DNA of 64,000 nucleotides from an uncultured Algibacter sp. GTDB taxonomy: Bacteria > Bacteroidota > Bacteroidia > Flavobacteriales > Flavobacteriaceae. The notes below the pieces were generated by a model, which was given only the letters and a program-made list of their open reading frames with translations, ran no database searches and was not told the DNA's origin. Shown in pieces: positions 42,755-52,578 of the stretch (the stretch's first letter is position 1; each line of letters begins with the position of its first letter). The DNA lies in the NCBI RefSeq assembly GCF_947487605.1, contig NZ_CANKXK010000003.1:286582-350581 (forward strand). Direction: 5' to 3'. Position numbers and translations under genes: made by a program.

Positions 42755-45700
42755 TTATGTTGTTGTTAATTCTTCTACCATTGGTTCTTCAGTCTCTATA
42801 CGCTTTAAAGCTCGCTTATATTCAATTGGCATTACTCTTACAAAGTTGCTTATGCTGGTATCCCAATTATCTAATAATCTAGTTGCAAGTTTACTGTCTG
42901 TGTAAAGCTTATGCTTCTCAATCAAGTTTTTTAAATCGGCAGCATCTTCTGGTAAAATATCTTCAAACTCTATAGTTTCTGTATTACATAATCCGTTTAC
43001 AAATTTATTTGCTGGATCATAAACATAAGCAATACCACCACTCATGCCTGCCGCAAAATTTCTTCCTGTTTTCCCAAGAACTACTATACGTCCGCCTGTC
43101 ATATACTCACAACAATGATCTCCAACACCTTCTACAACAGCGGTTGCTCCAGAATTACGAACGGCAAACCGTTCTCCCGCAATTCCATTAATATAAGCTT
43201 CACCTTGAACTGCTCCAAATAGGCAAACGTTACCAACTATAATATTTTCTTCAGCAACAAAATCTGCTTTAACTGGTTTTTTAACAATTAGTTTTGCTCC
43301 AGAAAGTCCTTTACCCAAATAGTCATTCGTATTTCCTTCCAATGTGAATGTTAACCCATGTGCTCCAAATGCACCAAAACTTTGACCTGCAGACCCATTA
43401 AAGTTTATATTTAAAGTGTCCTCTGGCAGGCCTAAATGCCCATAAATTTTGGAAATTTCATTACTAACTATAGCTCCTACTGTTCTATTTACATTCTTTA
43501 TAGGATACTCTAAAGTCATTTTTTCTTTTCTATACAAAGCTCTATGCGAGTCCTTTAAAATTGTAAAGTCAATAACATTTTCTAAGTTATGGTCTTGCTT
43601 TTCGGTATTCTTAACTATTAAGTTATTATAAGCACTTGGTCTATGTAATATACTTGATAAGTCTAATCCTTTTGCTTTATAATGTGTTATAGCTTTATTA
43701 GCATTTATTTTATGTGTTTGACCAACCATTTCACCAAGCGTTCTAAACCCTAATTGTGCCATGATACCTCTTAACTCTTCTGCTATATAAAAGAAGAAAT
43801 TAATAACGTGCTCTGGTGTTCCTTTAAAGTTTTTACGCAACTCTTTGTCTTGAGTTGCTACTCCAACTGGACAAGTATTTAAGTGACATTTACGCATCAT
43901 GATACATCCTGAAGCTACAAGTGGTGCTGTTGCAAAGCCAAATTCTTCTGCCCCTAACAATGCCGCAATAGCAACATCTCGCCCTGTTTTTAATTGGCCA
44001 TCGCATTCTACAACAATTCTACTTCTTAAATTATTTAAGACTAAGGTTTGTTGAGCTTCTGAAAGACCAAGCTCCCATGGTAATCCAGCATGTTTTAAAG
44101 ATGTTAAAGGTGATGCACCTGTTCCTCCATCGTATCCAGAAATAAGTACGACGTCTGCTTTTGCTTTTGCAACACCCGCAGCAATAGTTCCTACACCAAC
44201 TTCAGATACTAGTTTCACATTAACTCGTGCATCTCGATTTGCATTTTTTAAATCGAAAATTAACTGTGCTAAATCTTCAATTGAATAAATATCGTGATGT
44301 GGTGGTGGTGAAATTAATCCAACAAATGGTGTTGAGTTACGTGCCGCTGCAATCCATGGTAAAACTTTTTCACCTGGCAACTGCCCCCCTTCTCCAGGTT
44401 TTGCTCCTTGAGCCATTTTAATTTGTATCTCCTTGGCGTTGGTTAAATAATGTGAGGTAACACCAAAACGACCAGAAGCTACTTGCTTAATTGCAGAATT
44501 TCTGCTATCTCCATTTACGTCTGGATGAAAACGATTTCTATCTTCTCCTCCTTCACCAGAATTAGATTTGCCCCCTATTCGGTTCATGGCAATGGCTAAA
44601 TTCTCATGCGCTTCGCGAGAAATAGATCCGTAAGACATCGCACCTGTTTTAAATCGTTTAACAATTTCTGTCCAAGGCTCAACTTCATCTAATGGAATTG
44701 GATCTAAATTATCAAATTCAAACAACCCACGAATAGTCATTAAATTTTCAGACTGCTCGTTAATAGTTTTTGAATAAACATCGTAACTCGCTTGATCACT
44801 CAACCTAACCGCTTGTTGTAATTTTGCAACCGTTGTTGGGTTAAATAAGTGGCGCTCTCCATTACGTCTCCATCTGTAATCACCTCCAATATTTAAACCT
44901 AATCGCTTATCGATTAAATTATCTGGGTAGGCATATTTGTAACGTTCGTTAATTTCTTTTTCAATTTCATACAGCCCTATACCTTCAATTCTTGAGGCTG
45001 TATATGGGAAGTATTTTTCAACAAACTGTGAGTTGAAACCAACTATTTCGAAAATTTGAGAACCTCTGTATGAATGCAAGGTAGAGATTCCTATTTTATT
45101 CATAATTTTTAATATTCCCTTGCCTATGGCTTGATTGAAATTATCTACTGCTTCTTGTTCATCCATTCCTGTAATGAAGCCTTCCTTCACCTGCATTCTA
45201 ATAATTTCGTTAACCATATATGGATTAATGGCACTAGCACCATAACCAAATAGTGTTGCAAAATGATGTGGTTCGCGAGGTTCAGCAGATTCAATAATAA
45301 TATCGAAATAAGAACGCTTACGTAAGCGGTTTAATTGATGATTTACATAAGAGCATGCTAATAGCGCTGGAATTGGAGCAAAATCTTGATTAACCCCTCT
45401 ATCTGAAAGAATAATAATATTTGTTTTTCTTTCTAAAGCTTTCTCTACTTGCTTTATAATATCATCTAATGCATCTTCAAGACCGTTAAGTCCTTTTGCT
45501 TTAGGATATAATATTTCTATGGTTTCAGCTTTAAAGCTTTCAATTGAAATAGATCTGATTTTTTCTAAATCGGCATTGGATATAACAGGGTTTTGAATTC
45601 TTAATTTTCTACACTGTCTTTCTGTAATGCTAAAGATGTTTCTATCCTTACCTAGATTTAAACTAATATCGGTAACAATTTTTTCGCGAATACCATCCAA

Positions 45701-47269
45701 TGGGGGATTAGTTACTTGGGCGAATAATTGTTTGAAATAATTCGAAATAAGTTGTGGCCTATCAGATAATACCGCTAATGGTGTATCAATACCCATAGAG
45801 CCTAAGGCTTCTTTACCTACAATTGCCATTGGCGTGATAACCTCTTGGATATCCTCAAACGTATAGTTAAATAAACGTTGTCTTGTTTTTATATCTATAG
45901 TTTCAATTGGGCAGGTCTCATTGGTATAAGGCACATCCCTAAGATGTAAACGCGTTTTGTCTAACCACTCTTTATATGGTCTTTCTGAAACGATTTTACT
46001 TTTAATTTCTTCATCCTCAATTATGCGTCCTTCATTCATGTCTACCAAGAACATCTTTCCTGGTTCTAAACGACCATGACTTTCAACATCTTCTGGTTCT
46101 ATATCAACTACACCAATTTCTGAAGACATAATAAGTTTACCGCTTTTGGTAACTGTATATCTTGAAGGTCTTAAACCATTTCTGTCTAATAACGCTCCTA
46201 TATAATCGCCATCTGTAAACGGCACTGAAGCAGGACCATCCCATGGTTCCATGATACAAGCATTGTACTCATAAAAGGCTTTACGCTCTTCAGACATGGT
46301 TTTATGCTTTTCCCATGCTTCAGGAATCATCATCATCATAATTTCTGGTAGTGATCGCCCAGAATGTGTTAATAGCTCAACCACCATATCCATAGATGCA
46401 GAATCTGACTTTCCTGGTAAAATAATTGGGAATAACTTTTCTATTTGTGGCCCAAAAACTTCACTTTTCATAATTTCTTCGCGCACACGCATTCTACTTA
46501 CATTCCCACGAAGTGTATTTATCTCACCATTTTGACACATAAAACGGAATGGTTGCGCCAATTCCCATGTAGGCATTGTATTTGTGGAAAAACGCTGATG
46601 CACTAAGGCTAACCTAGTTACTAAATCTATTTCTTGTAAATCGGTGTAATAAGGACCAATATCTTCAGGCATAATAATACCTTTATATATTATTGTAGTA
46701 GTCGATAAACTAGGTACATAAAAATAGTTGCTTTCAGAAATTTTAGAATTGCTAATCTCATGCTCTGTAATTTTACGAGCTGCATACAATTTAGCCTTAA
46801 AATTAGCTTCAGAAATAGCTTCTGTTTTACCAATAAAAAGTTGTTCGATATTTGGTTCTGAAGCTTTTGCAATTTCACCTAATTGTGTTGAATCTACTGG
46901 AACTTTTCTCCAGCCAATCACAGATAGTCCTTGCGCATTAACTTCTCTCTCAAAAGTATCTTTACAAAATTTATATTGATTTCTTACTTTAGGCAAAAAC
47001 ACCATACCAACAGCATACTCTCTTGGTGCAGGAATAGGTAAACCGCTTACTCGTTTAAAATAATCATGAGGAATATCAATTAATAATCCAGCACCGTCAC
47101 CAGTTTTACCATCGGCACTAACACCGCCACGATGTTCTAATTTTACTAAAATTTCTAATGCGTCGTGGATGATTTGATTTGTTTTTTCTCCTTTGAGATT
47201 ACAAATAAATCCAGCCCCACAATTTTCGTGTTCAAATTCAGGCAAATACAGTCCTTGTTTCTTCAGCAT
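42755..47269 (-). CDS. gltB: Glutamate synthase large subunit
   Basis: 1504 aa from the ATG at 47269; the longer frame adds 17 residues that do not resemble the family. The enzyme makes two glutamates from 2-oxoglutarate and glutamine. The N-terminal Ntn-type glutaminase has its nucleophile at Cys17 ('[11 protein letters not shown]'), exposed by removal of a 16-residue propeptide as in other GltB proteins. The FMN barrel contains '[19 protein letters not shown]' and '[21 protein letters not shown]'; the [3Fe-4S] cysteines are '[19 protein letters not shown]'. The beta-helix GXGXG domain ends the protein ('[20 protein letters not shown]'). It is divergent from the porin gene of the ammonium block across a 504-bp gap. 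Confidence 0.96.
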   Translation of the reverse strand: MLKKQGLYLPEFEHENCGAGFICNLKGEKTNQIIHDALEILVKLEHRGGVSADGKTGDGAGLLIDIPHDYFKRVSGLPIPAPREYAVGMVFLPKVRNQYKFCKDTFEREVNAQGLSVIGWRKVPVDSTQLGEIAKASEPNIEQLFIGKTEAISEANFKAKLYAARKITEHEISNSKISESNYFYVPSLSTTTIIYKGIIMPEDIGPYYTDLQEIDLVTRLALVHQRFSTNTMPTWELAQPFRFMCQNGEINTLRGNVSRMRVREEIMKSEVFGPQIEKLFPIILPGKSDSASMDMVVELLTHSGRSLPEIMMMMIPEAWEKHKTMSEERKAFYEYNACIMEPWDGPASVPFTDGDYIGALLDRNGLRPSRYTVTKSGKLIMSSEIGVVDIEPEDVESHGRLEPGKMFLVDMNEGRIIEDEEIKSKIVSERPYKEWLDKTRLHLRDVPYTNETCPIETIDIKTRQRLFNYTFEDIQEVITPMAIVGKEALGSMGIDTPLAVLSDRPQLISNYFKQLFAQVTNPPLDGIREKIVTDISLNLGKDRNIFSITERQCRKLRIQNPVISNADLEKIRSISIESFKAETIEILYPKAKGLNGLEDALDDIIKQVEKALERKTNIIILSDRGVNQDFAPIPALLACSYVNHQLNRLRKRSYFDIIIESAEPREPHHFATLFGYGASAINPYMVNEIIRMQVKEGFITGMDEQEAVDNFNQAIGKGILKIMNKIGISTLHSYRGSQIFEIVGFNSQFVEKYFPYTASRIEGIGLYEIEKEINERYKYAYPDNLIDKRLGLNIGGDYRWRRNGERHLFNPTTVAKLQQAVRLSDQASYDVYSKTINEQSENLMTIRGLFEFDNLDPIPLDEVEPWTEIVKRFKTGAMSYGSISREAHENLAIAMNRIGGKSNSGEGGEDRNRFHPDVNGDSRNSAIKQVASGRFGVTSHYLTNAKEIQIKMAQGAKPGEGGQLPGEKVLPWIAAARNSTPFVGLISPPPHHDIYSIEDLAQLIFDLKNANRDARVNVKLVSEVGVGTIAAGVAKAKADVVLISGYDGGTGASPLTSLKHAGLPWELGLSEAQQTLVLNNLRSRIVVECDGQLKTGRDVAIAALLGAEEFGFATAPLVASGCIMMRKCHLNTCPVGVATQDKELRKNFKGTPEHVINFFFYIAEELRGIMAQLGFRTLGEMVGQTHKINANKAITHYKAKGLDLSSILHRPSAYNNLIVKNTEKQDHNLENVIDFTILKDSHRALYRKEKMTLEYPIKNVNRTVGAIVSNEISKIYGHLGLPEDTLNINFNGSAGQSFGAFGAHGLTFTLEGNTNDYLGKGLSGAKLIVKKPVKADFVAEENIIVGNVCLFGAVQGEAYINGIAGERFAVRNSGATAVVEGVGDHCCEYMTGGRIVVLGKTGRNFAAGMSGGIAYVYDPANKFVNGLCNTETIEFEDILPEDAADLKNLIEKHKLYTDSKLATRLLDNWDTSISNFVRVMPIEYKRALKRIETEEPMVEELTTT

Positions 47270-47455
47270 AATCAACAAAATTTGGTTTAAAAACTTGAGT
47301 TGAAAAGCTAAGATATGCACTAAGGTTTAAAATACAATAATGCCTATTTCATTATTTCGATTTTAGAAGCTAAGCATCTATTAAAGTAATTATATATCAA
47401 TAATAATAAGATTTATTAATAAATATTCAATGATTAAAAAACACTAGTAAATACA

Positions 47456-47491
47456 GAAATCTGAATTTATATTAATGAAATCTGAATTTAT
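47456..47491. repeat. Perfect 15-bp direct repeat in the gltB-porin gap
   Basis: GAAATCTGAATTTAT occurs at 47456-47470 and 47477-47491. The starts are 21 bp apart, two helical turns, so a protein would meet both copies on one face. A regulator site for nitrogen genes is possible. Confidence 0.55.
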
Positions 47492-47671
47492 TGAAATAAA
47501 TAACACTAATAACTAGAAAATACTGACAATAATTCAATTTTCTTATTTGTTGAAATAGCAAAATATTAAGCTAATTGACACATACCTTTAAAAAAATGGG
47601 GTAAATATTAAAATATTGATAAAAATTATTCAATCTACCCTACTTTTTATGGGGGTTAACTCTTTTTAACA

Positions 47672-47679
47672 TAGTTTTG
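47672..47679 (+). promoter_or_regulatory. -7 box of the ammonium-block porin
   Basis: TAGTTTTG, a full TAnnTTTG match. The start codon is about 94 bp downstream, giving a leader of about 85 nt. Confidence 0.45.
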
Positions 47680-47773
47680 TCTCATTCATTAAGAAAATTA
47701 GATCTGATTTAAAATAACTTAAAAACTAAAAACTAATCAATTTTTCGGATCTAAATAAAATTAACAACTTAAA

Positions 47774-48808
47774 ATGAAAACAATTATGAAAAAAATTATT
47801 ACACTTTCAATGCTTTTTGTAGCAACGGCTTTATTTGCTCAGGAAGAAACAACAGAAAAGAAACTTACTATTAGTGGTAGCGTTGATGCTTATTATCAAA
47901 CTTACTTAACAGCTTCTGATAATGATGCTCCATCTTTTGGAACTGCTTTTGCAGACCAATCTGGTTTTGCTGTAGGTATGGCAAACATTATAGCTAGCTA
48001 CGAAGGTGAAAAAGTAGGTGCTGTTCTTGATTTAGTTACTGGACCAAGAGGTGCTGGAGCTACTTTTAGCAATGATATTGTTGATGGTATCGTAAATCAA
48101 GCATATGTGTACTGGAACGTGTCTGAAGGAACTACTTTAACAATGGGTAGATTTAATACTTTTTTAGGCTATGAAGTTATTTCTCCAGCAGCAAATTTTA
48201 ACTACAGTACATCTTATTTATTCTCAAGCGGACCTTTTTCTCATGTTGGTTTAAAGGCAGATTTTACTTTATCTGATGATGTTAGCTTAATGCTAGCAAT
48301 TACAAATCCTTGGGACACCAACAACATTTCTATGACTGGTGAATATGCACTTGGTGCTCAACTAGGTTTCCATGGCCAATATCTTAACTTATACTATGAT
48401 AGTGGTAATGCTGGTGGTCTAGGTTTTGAAATTGACTATACAGGTGGTTTCGATGTATCTGATTCTTTTTTCTTAGGTATCAATGCTGCTTACAATGATA
48501 ATGATGGTTCTGGTTTCTACGGAGCTGCATTATATCCTCAATTAGGTCTATCTGATTCTTTTGATTTAGGACTAAGAGGTGAATATTTTGCTTTACATTC
48601 AGATGCACCTATGTATGTTGAACCAAGCGTATTAGCACTAACACTAACAGGTAGTTTTACAGTTGATAACTTAATTATTAAGCCAGAAATTAGATTGGAT
48701 TCTTTAACAGATGCTGATGGTGGTCTTTATGGAAACGTTCTTGATACTGATGGTATGCCTGCTGATAACCTAGCAGCTTTCACATTAGCTGCAATATTAG
48801 CATTCTAA
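47774..48808 (+). CDS. Outer-membrane beta-barrel porin next to the ammonium transporters
   Basis: 344 aa with signal peptide (from Met5 'MKKIITLSMLFVATALFAQE'; starts at 47774 and 47786 are both possible). The body has many short amphipathic strands ('ITISGSVDAYYQTYLTASDN'-like, 'QAYVYWNVSEGTTLTMGRFNTFLGYEV', 'FDLGLRGEYFALHSDAP') and ends 'TLAAILAF' with terminal Phe, resembling the BBP2/OmpL-like putative porin family. It is directly upstream of amt in the same orientation, 119 bp apart, with a weak hairpin between. By position it may let ammonium or small nitrogen compounds through the outer membrane; not proven. Confidence 0.82.
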   Translation: MKTIMKKIITLSMLFVATALFAQEETTEKKLTISGSVDAYYQTYLTASDNDAPSFGTAFADQSGFAVGMANIIASYEGEKVGAVLDLVTGPRGAGATFSNDIVDGIVNQAYVYWNVSEGTTLTMGRFNTFLGYEVISPAANFNYSTSYLFSSGPFSHVGLKADFTLSDDVSLMLAITNPWDTNNISMTGEYALGAQLGFHGQYLNLYYDSGNAGGLGFEIDYTGGFDVSDSFFLGINAAYNDNDGSGFYGAALYPQLGLSDSFDLGLRGEYFALHSDAPMYVEPSVLALTLTGSFTVDNLIIKPEIRLDSLTDADGGLYGNVLDTDGMPADNLAAFTLAAILAF

Positions 48809-48847
48809 AAACAGTAATACTGTTAAAATAATATTATAAAAAGAATA

Positions 48848-48883
48848 AAAGCAAGTGCCTTTTTACTAAATAAGTACTTGCTT
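48848..48883 (+). terminator. Weak hairpin between porin and amt
   Basis: AAAGCAAGT / ACTTGCTTT stem with a long loop and only a short T stretch. It may be a partial terminator that lowers amt expression relative to the porin. Confidence 0.4.
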
Positions 48884-48927
48884 TATTCTCCTTAAAATTA
48901 ATTACTAACCATTAAAAATAAATAATT

Positions 48928-50205
48928 ATGTCATTATTAAACATGCCCCTTATAATGCAAGACACCGCCGCAATTGAAGGCGATATGGGAATGTTATGGA
49001 TGCTTATTTCAGGTATTCTAGTATTCCTAATGCAAGCAGGATTCACCTTAGTGGAGTCTGGTATGACACGTTCTAAAAACGTGGTAAACATTGCAATGAA
49101 AAACGTATTAGATATAGCAGTAGGCTCTTTAGTATTCTGGTTTATTGGATACTCTTTAATGTATGGTGAATCAGCTAGTGGATGGATAGGATGGAGTGGT
49201 TTTATGTTTAACCAAGGTCCAGCAGATTTATTCTTCCAAACAGTATTTTGTGCTACAGCTGCAACTATAGTTTCTGGAGCTATTGCTGGTAGAACTAAAT
49301 ATTCAACTTATATCATATTTTCAGTTGTTTTAACTGCATTTATTTATCCAATCGCAGGTGGTTGGGAATGGAATGGTGGATGGTTAAACGATACAGATGG
49401 TATTATGCCAGCTGAGTTTATCGATTTTGCAGGTTCTTCTGTTGTACACGCTGTTGGTGGCTGGGCTGCTTTAATCGCTGCAATGCTAGTAGGTCCAAGA
49501 ATAGGAAAATATATTGATGGTAAAGCTGTTAATATTCCTGGTCATAACAAATTATTAGCTACTTTGGGTGTGTTCATCCTTTGGTTTGGATGGTTCGGAT
49601 TTAATGGTGGTTCTCAATTAGCTTGGGGTGGCGATGACGCCGTTGGAGCTTCTATGGTTGTACTTGTTACTAACCTTGCTGCTTCTGCAGGTGCATTAGG
49701 TGCTTTATTCCTATCTTGGTTAAAATACAAAAAACCTAACTTAGACATGACGCTTAATGGCGCATTAGCTGGTTTAGTTAGTATTACTGCTGGTTGTGGT
49801 AATATGACTGAGTTTGGTGCTATTGCTGCTGGTTTTATTGGAGGTATTATTGTAGTATTCTCTATGGAGTTTGTAGAGCAAAAGCTTAAAATTGATGATG
49901 CAGTTGGTGCATTTTCAGTACACGGTGTAGCAGGTGCTTGGGGTACTTTAGTTATAGGTCTTTGGGGAATTGATGGTGATGCTGGTATTGGTTTATTCAA
50001 TGGCGGTGGAGCAGATCAATTCTTAGCACAATTAATAGGTACTTTAGCTTATGCTATATGGGCCGTAGCAACATCTTTTATATTCTTAACAATACTTAAG
50101 AAAACTCTTGGATTAAGAGTTAGCGAAAAAGTAGAGATAGAAGGATTAGACCTTTCAGAGCATGGTGCTTTAGCTTATCCCGGTAAGAGACAAAGAGAAG
50201 TATAA
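48928..50205 (+). CDS. amt: Ammonium transporter (first copy)
   Basis: An inner-membrane Amt/Mep/Rh channel of 425 aa with about 11 helices. The twin histidines that conduct ammonium are visible in 'SSVVHAVGGWAALI' and 'AFSVHGVAGAWGTL'. The signature 'WFGFNGGSQLAW' and the C-terminal cytoplasmic tail (about 40 residues, ending 'YPGKRQREV') that docks the P-II T-loop are present. A P-II gene follows after 218 bp and a terminator. It works with the second Amt and the two P-II proteins in ammonium scavenging. Confidence 0.96.
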   Translation: MSLLNMPLIMQDTAAIEGDMGMLWMLISGILVFLMQAGFTLVESGMTRSKNVVNIAMKNVLDIAVGSLVFWFIGYSLMYGESASGWIGWSGFMFNQGPADLFFQTVFCATAATIVSGAIAGRTKYSTYIIFSVVLTAFIYPIAGGWEWNGGWLNDTDGIMPAEFIDFAGSSVVHAVGGWAALIAAMLVGPRIGKYIDGKAVNIPGHNKLLATLGVFILWFGWFGFNGGSQLAWGGDDAVGASMVVLVTNLAASAGALGALFLSWLKYKKPNLDMTLNGALAGLVSITAGCGNMTEFGAIAAGFIGGIIVVFSMEFVEQKLKIDDAVGAFSVHGVAGAWGTLVIGLWGIDGDAGIGLFNGGGADQFLAQLIGTLAYAIWAVATSFIFLTILKKTLGLRVSEKVEIEGLDLSEHGALAYPGKRQREV

Positions 50206-50275
50206 TAACTTCTATTTCACATAAATAAACTTGAATGTATAGATTTTTTTAAAATTCTAGTTTAGTTAGTTTAGT

Positions 50276-50315
50276 AAAAAAGGATGTTTTTAATATAAAA
50301 AAAGCATCCTTTTTA
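50276..50315 (+). terminator. Terminator of the first amt gene
   Basis: AAAAAAGGATG / CATCCTTTTT stem with an AT-rich loop and T-run. Confidence 0.75.
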
Positions 50316-50386
50316 CACGTTTTTTAAAAAAGTAATAATAGTTTTTCATTAATGGTATAATATTCTTAGTCACCTAAATATTTTTC

Positions 50387-50394
50387 TATTTTTG
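50387..50394 (+). promoter_or_regulatory. -7 box of the P-II/amt operon
   Basis: TATTTTTG, a perfect TAnnTTTG, 29 bp before the P-II ATG. Confidence 0.5.
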
Positions 50395-50423
50395 AAATCT
50401 TACTAATCAAAATAAGGCACATA

Positions 50424-50762
50424 ATGAAGAAAATTGAAGCAATTATTAGAAAGTCAAAATACAGCACCGTTAGAGATGCATTGCATGAAGTTGGTGTTAA
50501 TTTTTTCTCATACTGGGATGTAACTGGTTTAGGGAATGAAAAAGAAGGACATGTATACAGAGGTGTATCATACAGTACAAGTGATATTCAACGAAGACAT
50601 TTGTCTATTGTCGTTAATGATGATTTTGAAGAAAAAACAATCGATGCAATTTTAAAATCTGCAGCAACAGGAGAAGTAGGAGACGGAAAAATATTTGTTT
50701 CAGATATAAACGAATGCTACAGAATACGAACAGGAGAAAAGGGTGGAGACACTTTAAAATAA
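50424..50762 (+). CDS. P-II nitrogen regulatory protein (first copy)
   Basis: A 112-aa trimeric signal protein that reads ATP/ADP and 2-oxoglutarate and gates Amt. It has the ferredoxin-like fold, the T-loop ('GNEKEGHVYRGVSYSTSD'), and a C-terminal 'YRIRTGEKGGDTL' block matching the standard ATP-site motif. The residue aligned to Gln39 of GlnB, which coordinates Mg-2-oxoglutarate, is Glu39, and the T-loop is one residue shorter; the Tyr51 equivalent is Tyr50. It is followed 22 bp later by the second amt gene in one operon, so it is best called a GlnK-type regulator. Confidence 0.93.
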   Translation: MKKIEAIIRKSKYSTVRDALHEVGVNFFSYWDVTGLGNEKEGHVYRGVSYSTSDIQRRHLSIVVNDDFEEKTIDAILKSAATGEVGDGKIFVSDINECYRIRTGEKGGDTLK

Positions 50763-50784
50763 TAACATTTAAAATAATTTAATT

Positions 50785-52005
50785 ATGGAAGGATTATTTA
50801 CAGCTAATAATGTATGGATGATGGTCTGTACAGCACTCGTTTTCTTCATGCACACAGGTTTTGCATTTTTAGAAATTGGGTTGACAAGACAAAAAAATAC
50901 AATTAATATTTTATTTAAAAATATTTTCATTATAACCGTTGGATTATTATTATACTATTTAATTGGTTTTAACTTAATGTACCCAGGAGAATTTAATGGC
51001 TATTTGGGATCAATAGTACCTGGTATAGGTGCACCTGAAAATGGTATGACTCCAGAATATGCAGATGGTGGTTATACTTGGTGGACAGATTTCTTGTTTC
51101 AAGGTATGTTTGCAGCTACAGCAGCAACTATTGTTTCTGGAGCTGTTGCAGAGCGTATGAAGATAGGCGCTTTTATGATTTTTACAGTAATATATGTAGG
51201 ATTAGTATACCCAATTGCAGGTTCATGGAAATGGGGTGGTGGATTCTTAGACGAATTAGGTTTTTATGATTTCGCAGGTTCTACATTAGTACACTCTGTA
51301 GGTGGATGGGCTGCTTTAATAGCTGTTTGGTTATTAGGGTCTAGAATTGGAAAATTTAAAGATGGTAAGCCACAAGCGATTCCAGGACATAGTATCCCTC
51401 TAGCAACTGCTGGTGTTTTAATACTTTGGTTAGGATGGTTTGGATTTAATGGTGGTTCTGTACTTTCGGCAGATCCAGAATTAACGTCTTTAACTTTAGT
51501 TACAACATGTTTAGCTGCCGCATCAGGTGGTGTAGTTGCTGCTTTTGTTTCTTTTGTAAAATATAAGAATTTAGATCTAACCATGTTTTTAAATGGTATT
51601 TTAGGTGGTTTAGTAGGTATTACTGCTGGAGCTGATGTAATGACGCCTGAAAGCGCTATTATTATTGGTGCTATTGCAGGAGCTTTAATTGTATTTGCTG
51701 TTGCCTTTGTTGATGCTATTAAATTAGATGATCCTGTTGGTGCCATTGCCGTTCACTTAATTTGTGGTATATGGGGAACACTTGCAGTTGGTATCTTTTC
51801 TACCAATCCAGAGCATACTTTTGTTGCTCAATTAATAGGTGTAGCTTGTTATGCAGGATTCTGTATTGTAACATCTTTCCTTATAATTTTCACGCTTAAG
51901 AAAACAATTGGTATTAGAGTTTCTGAAAAAGAAGAATTAGAAGGGTTAGATGCACATGAGCATGGTATGGATGCTTATCCAGACTTTAGATTGAATGAGC
52001 ACTAA
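50785..52005 (+). CDS. amt: Ammonium transporter (second copy)
   Basis: An Amt/Mep channel of 406 aa. The twin-His sites read 'STLVHSVGGWAALIAVW' and 'AIAVHLICGIWGTLAVG'; the 'WLGWFGFNGGS' block and the P-II-docking tail 'GLDAHEHGMDAYPDFRLNEH' are present. The periplasmic N-terminal loop has an extra segment ('GSIVPGIGAPENGMTPEYADGGYTWWTDF'-like, about 72-100) absent from the first copy, and the sequence is only moderately similar, so this is an old duplication. It shares an operon with the P-II gene upstream. Confidence 0.95.
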   Translation: MEGLFTANNVWMMVCTALVFFMHTGFAFLEIGLTRQKNTINILFKNIFIITVGLLLYYLIGFNLMYPGEFNGYLGSIVPGIGAPENGMTPEYADGGYTWWTDFLFQGMFAATAATIVSGAVAERMKIGAFMIFTVIYVGLVYPIAGSWKWGGGFLDELGFYDFAGSTLVHSVGGWAALIAVWLLGSRIGKFKDGKPQAIPGHSIPLATAGVLILWLGWFGFNGGSVLSADPELTSLTLVTTCLAAASGGVVAAFVSFVKYKNLDLTMFLNGILGGLVGITAGADVMTPESAIIIGAIAGALIVFAVAFVDAIKLDDPVGAIAVHLICGIWGTLAVGIFSTNPEHTFVAQLIGVACYAGFCIVTSFLIIFTLKKTIGIRVSEKEELEGLDAHEHGMDAYPDFRLNEH

Positions 52006-52027
52006 TAATTAAGAAAAATAAATTTTT

Positions 52028-52062
52028 AAAAAAAAGGATGTCTGTAAAGGCATCCTTTTTTT
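52028..52062 (+). terminator. Terminator of the second amt gene
   Basis: AAAAAAAAGGATG / CATCCTTTTTTT stem. It separates the second amt from the second P-II gene. Confidence 0.75.
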
Positions 52063-52153
52063 ATGAATTTAATTCACTTGATCGATAAAAAGGCTTTAAT
52101 ATGTTCCTTATATTTTTTACTTTTATAAAGAGCAATAAACAATTAAAAAAATC

Positions 52154-52492
52154 ATGAAGAAAATTGAAGCTATTATAAGAAAGTCTAAATATCGTGTAGT
52201 TAAAGAAGCGCTTCATGAGATTGGAGTTAATTTTTTTTCCTATTGGGATGTCACTGGAATAGGAAACGAAAAGGAAGGTCATGTGTATAGAGGTGTTTCT
52301 TATAGTACTAGCGATATACAGCGCAGACACCTCTCAATTGTTGTTAACGATAGTTTTGAAGAAGCTACAATTAAGGCTATTATAAATTCTGCTGGTACAG
52401 GAAATGTAGGCGATGGTAAAATTTTTGTTTCCGATATAAAAGAATCCTACAGAATTAGAACAGGAGAAAAAGGTGCTGATACTTTGAATTAA
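52154..52492 (+). CDS. P-II nitrogen regulatory protein (second copy)
   Basis: 112 aa, close to the first copy over its whole length with an identical T-loop ('GNEKEGHVYRGVSYSTSD'). It shows the same Glu at position 39 and Tyr at 50. The main differences are scattered surface positions (for example 'RVVKEALHEIG' against 'STVRDALHEVG'). It has no partner gene immediately downstream: the next gene, ppc, is on the other strand. The 148 bp upstream holds the second amt's terminator, so it is a separate unit. It may regulate targets other than Amt. Confidence 0.92.
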   Translation: MKKIEAIIRKSKYRVVKEALHEIGVNFFSYWDVTGIGNEKEGHVYRGVSYSTSDIQRRHLSIVVNDSFEEATIKAIINSAGTGNVGDGKIFVSDIKESYRIRTGEKGADTLN

Positions 52493-52515
52493 CTAATCAT
52501 TTAGATTTAGGGTAT

Positions 52516-52549
52516 AAAAAAACGCTTATTCCAAATTTGGAATAAGCGC
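52516..52549. terminator. Terminator between the second P-II gene and ppc
   Basis: A perfect AGCGCTTATTCC / GGAATAAGCG-type palindrome around AAATTT; on the minus strand a T-run follows, so it closes ppc. Confidence 0.75.
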
Positions 52550-52578
52550 TGAATATAGTATATCTTCCTAGGTTTTAA

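Larger units (their letters stand above)
47270..47773. other. 504-bp divergent intergenic region between gltB and the ammonium-block porin
   Basis: No protein-coding frame or RNA is supported. It holds two features: a perfect 15-bp direct repeat (47456-47470 and 47477-47491, starts 21 bp apart) and a plus-strand -7 box (47672-47679). The rest is AT-rich and featureless to the eye. Confidence 0.6.

Noticed and set aside
51264..51746. 160-aa minus-strand frame within amt, and a similar 128-aa frame at 49614-50000
   Set aside because: Antisense shadows of the two amt genes; similar composition arises from codon bias of Gly/Ala-rich helices.
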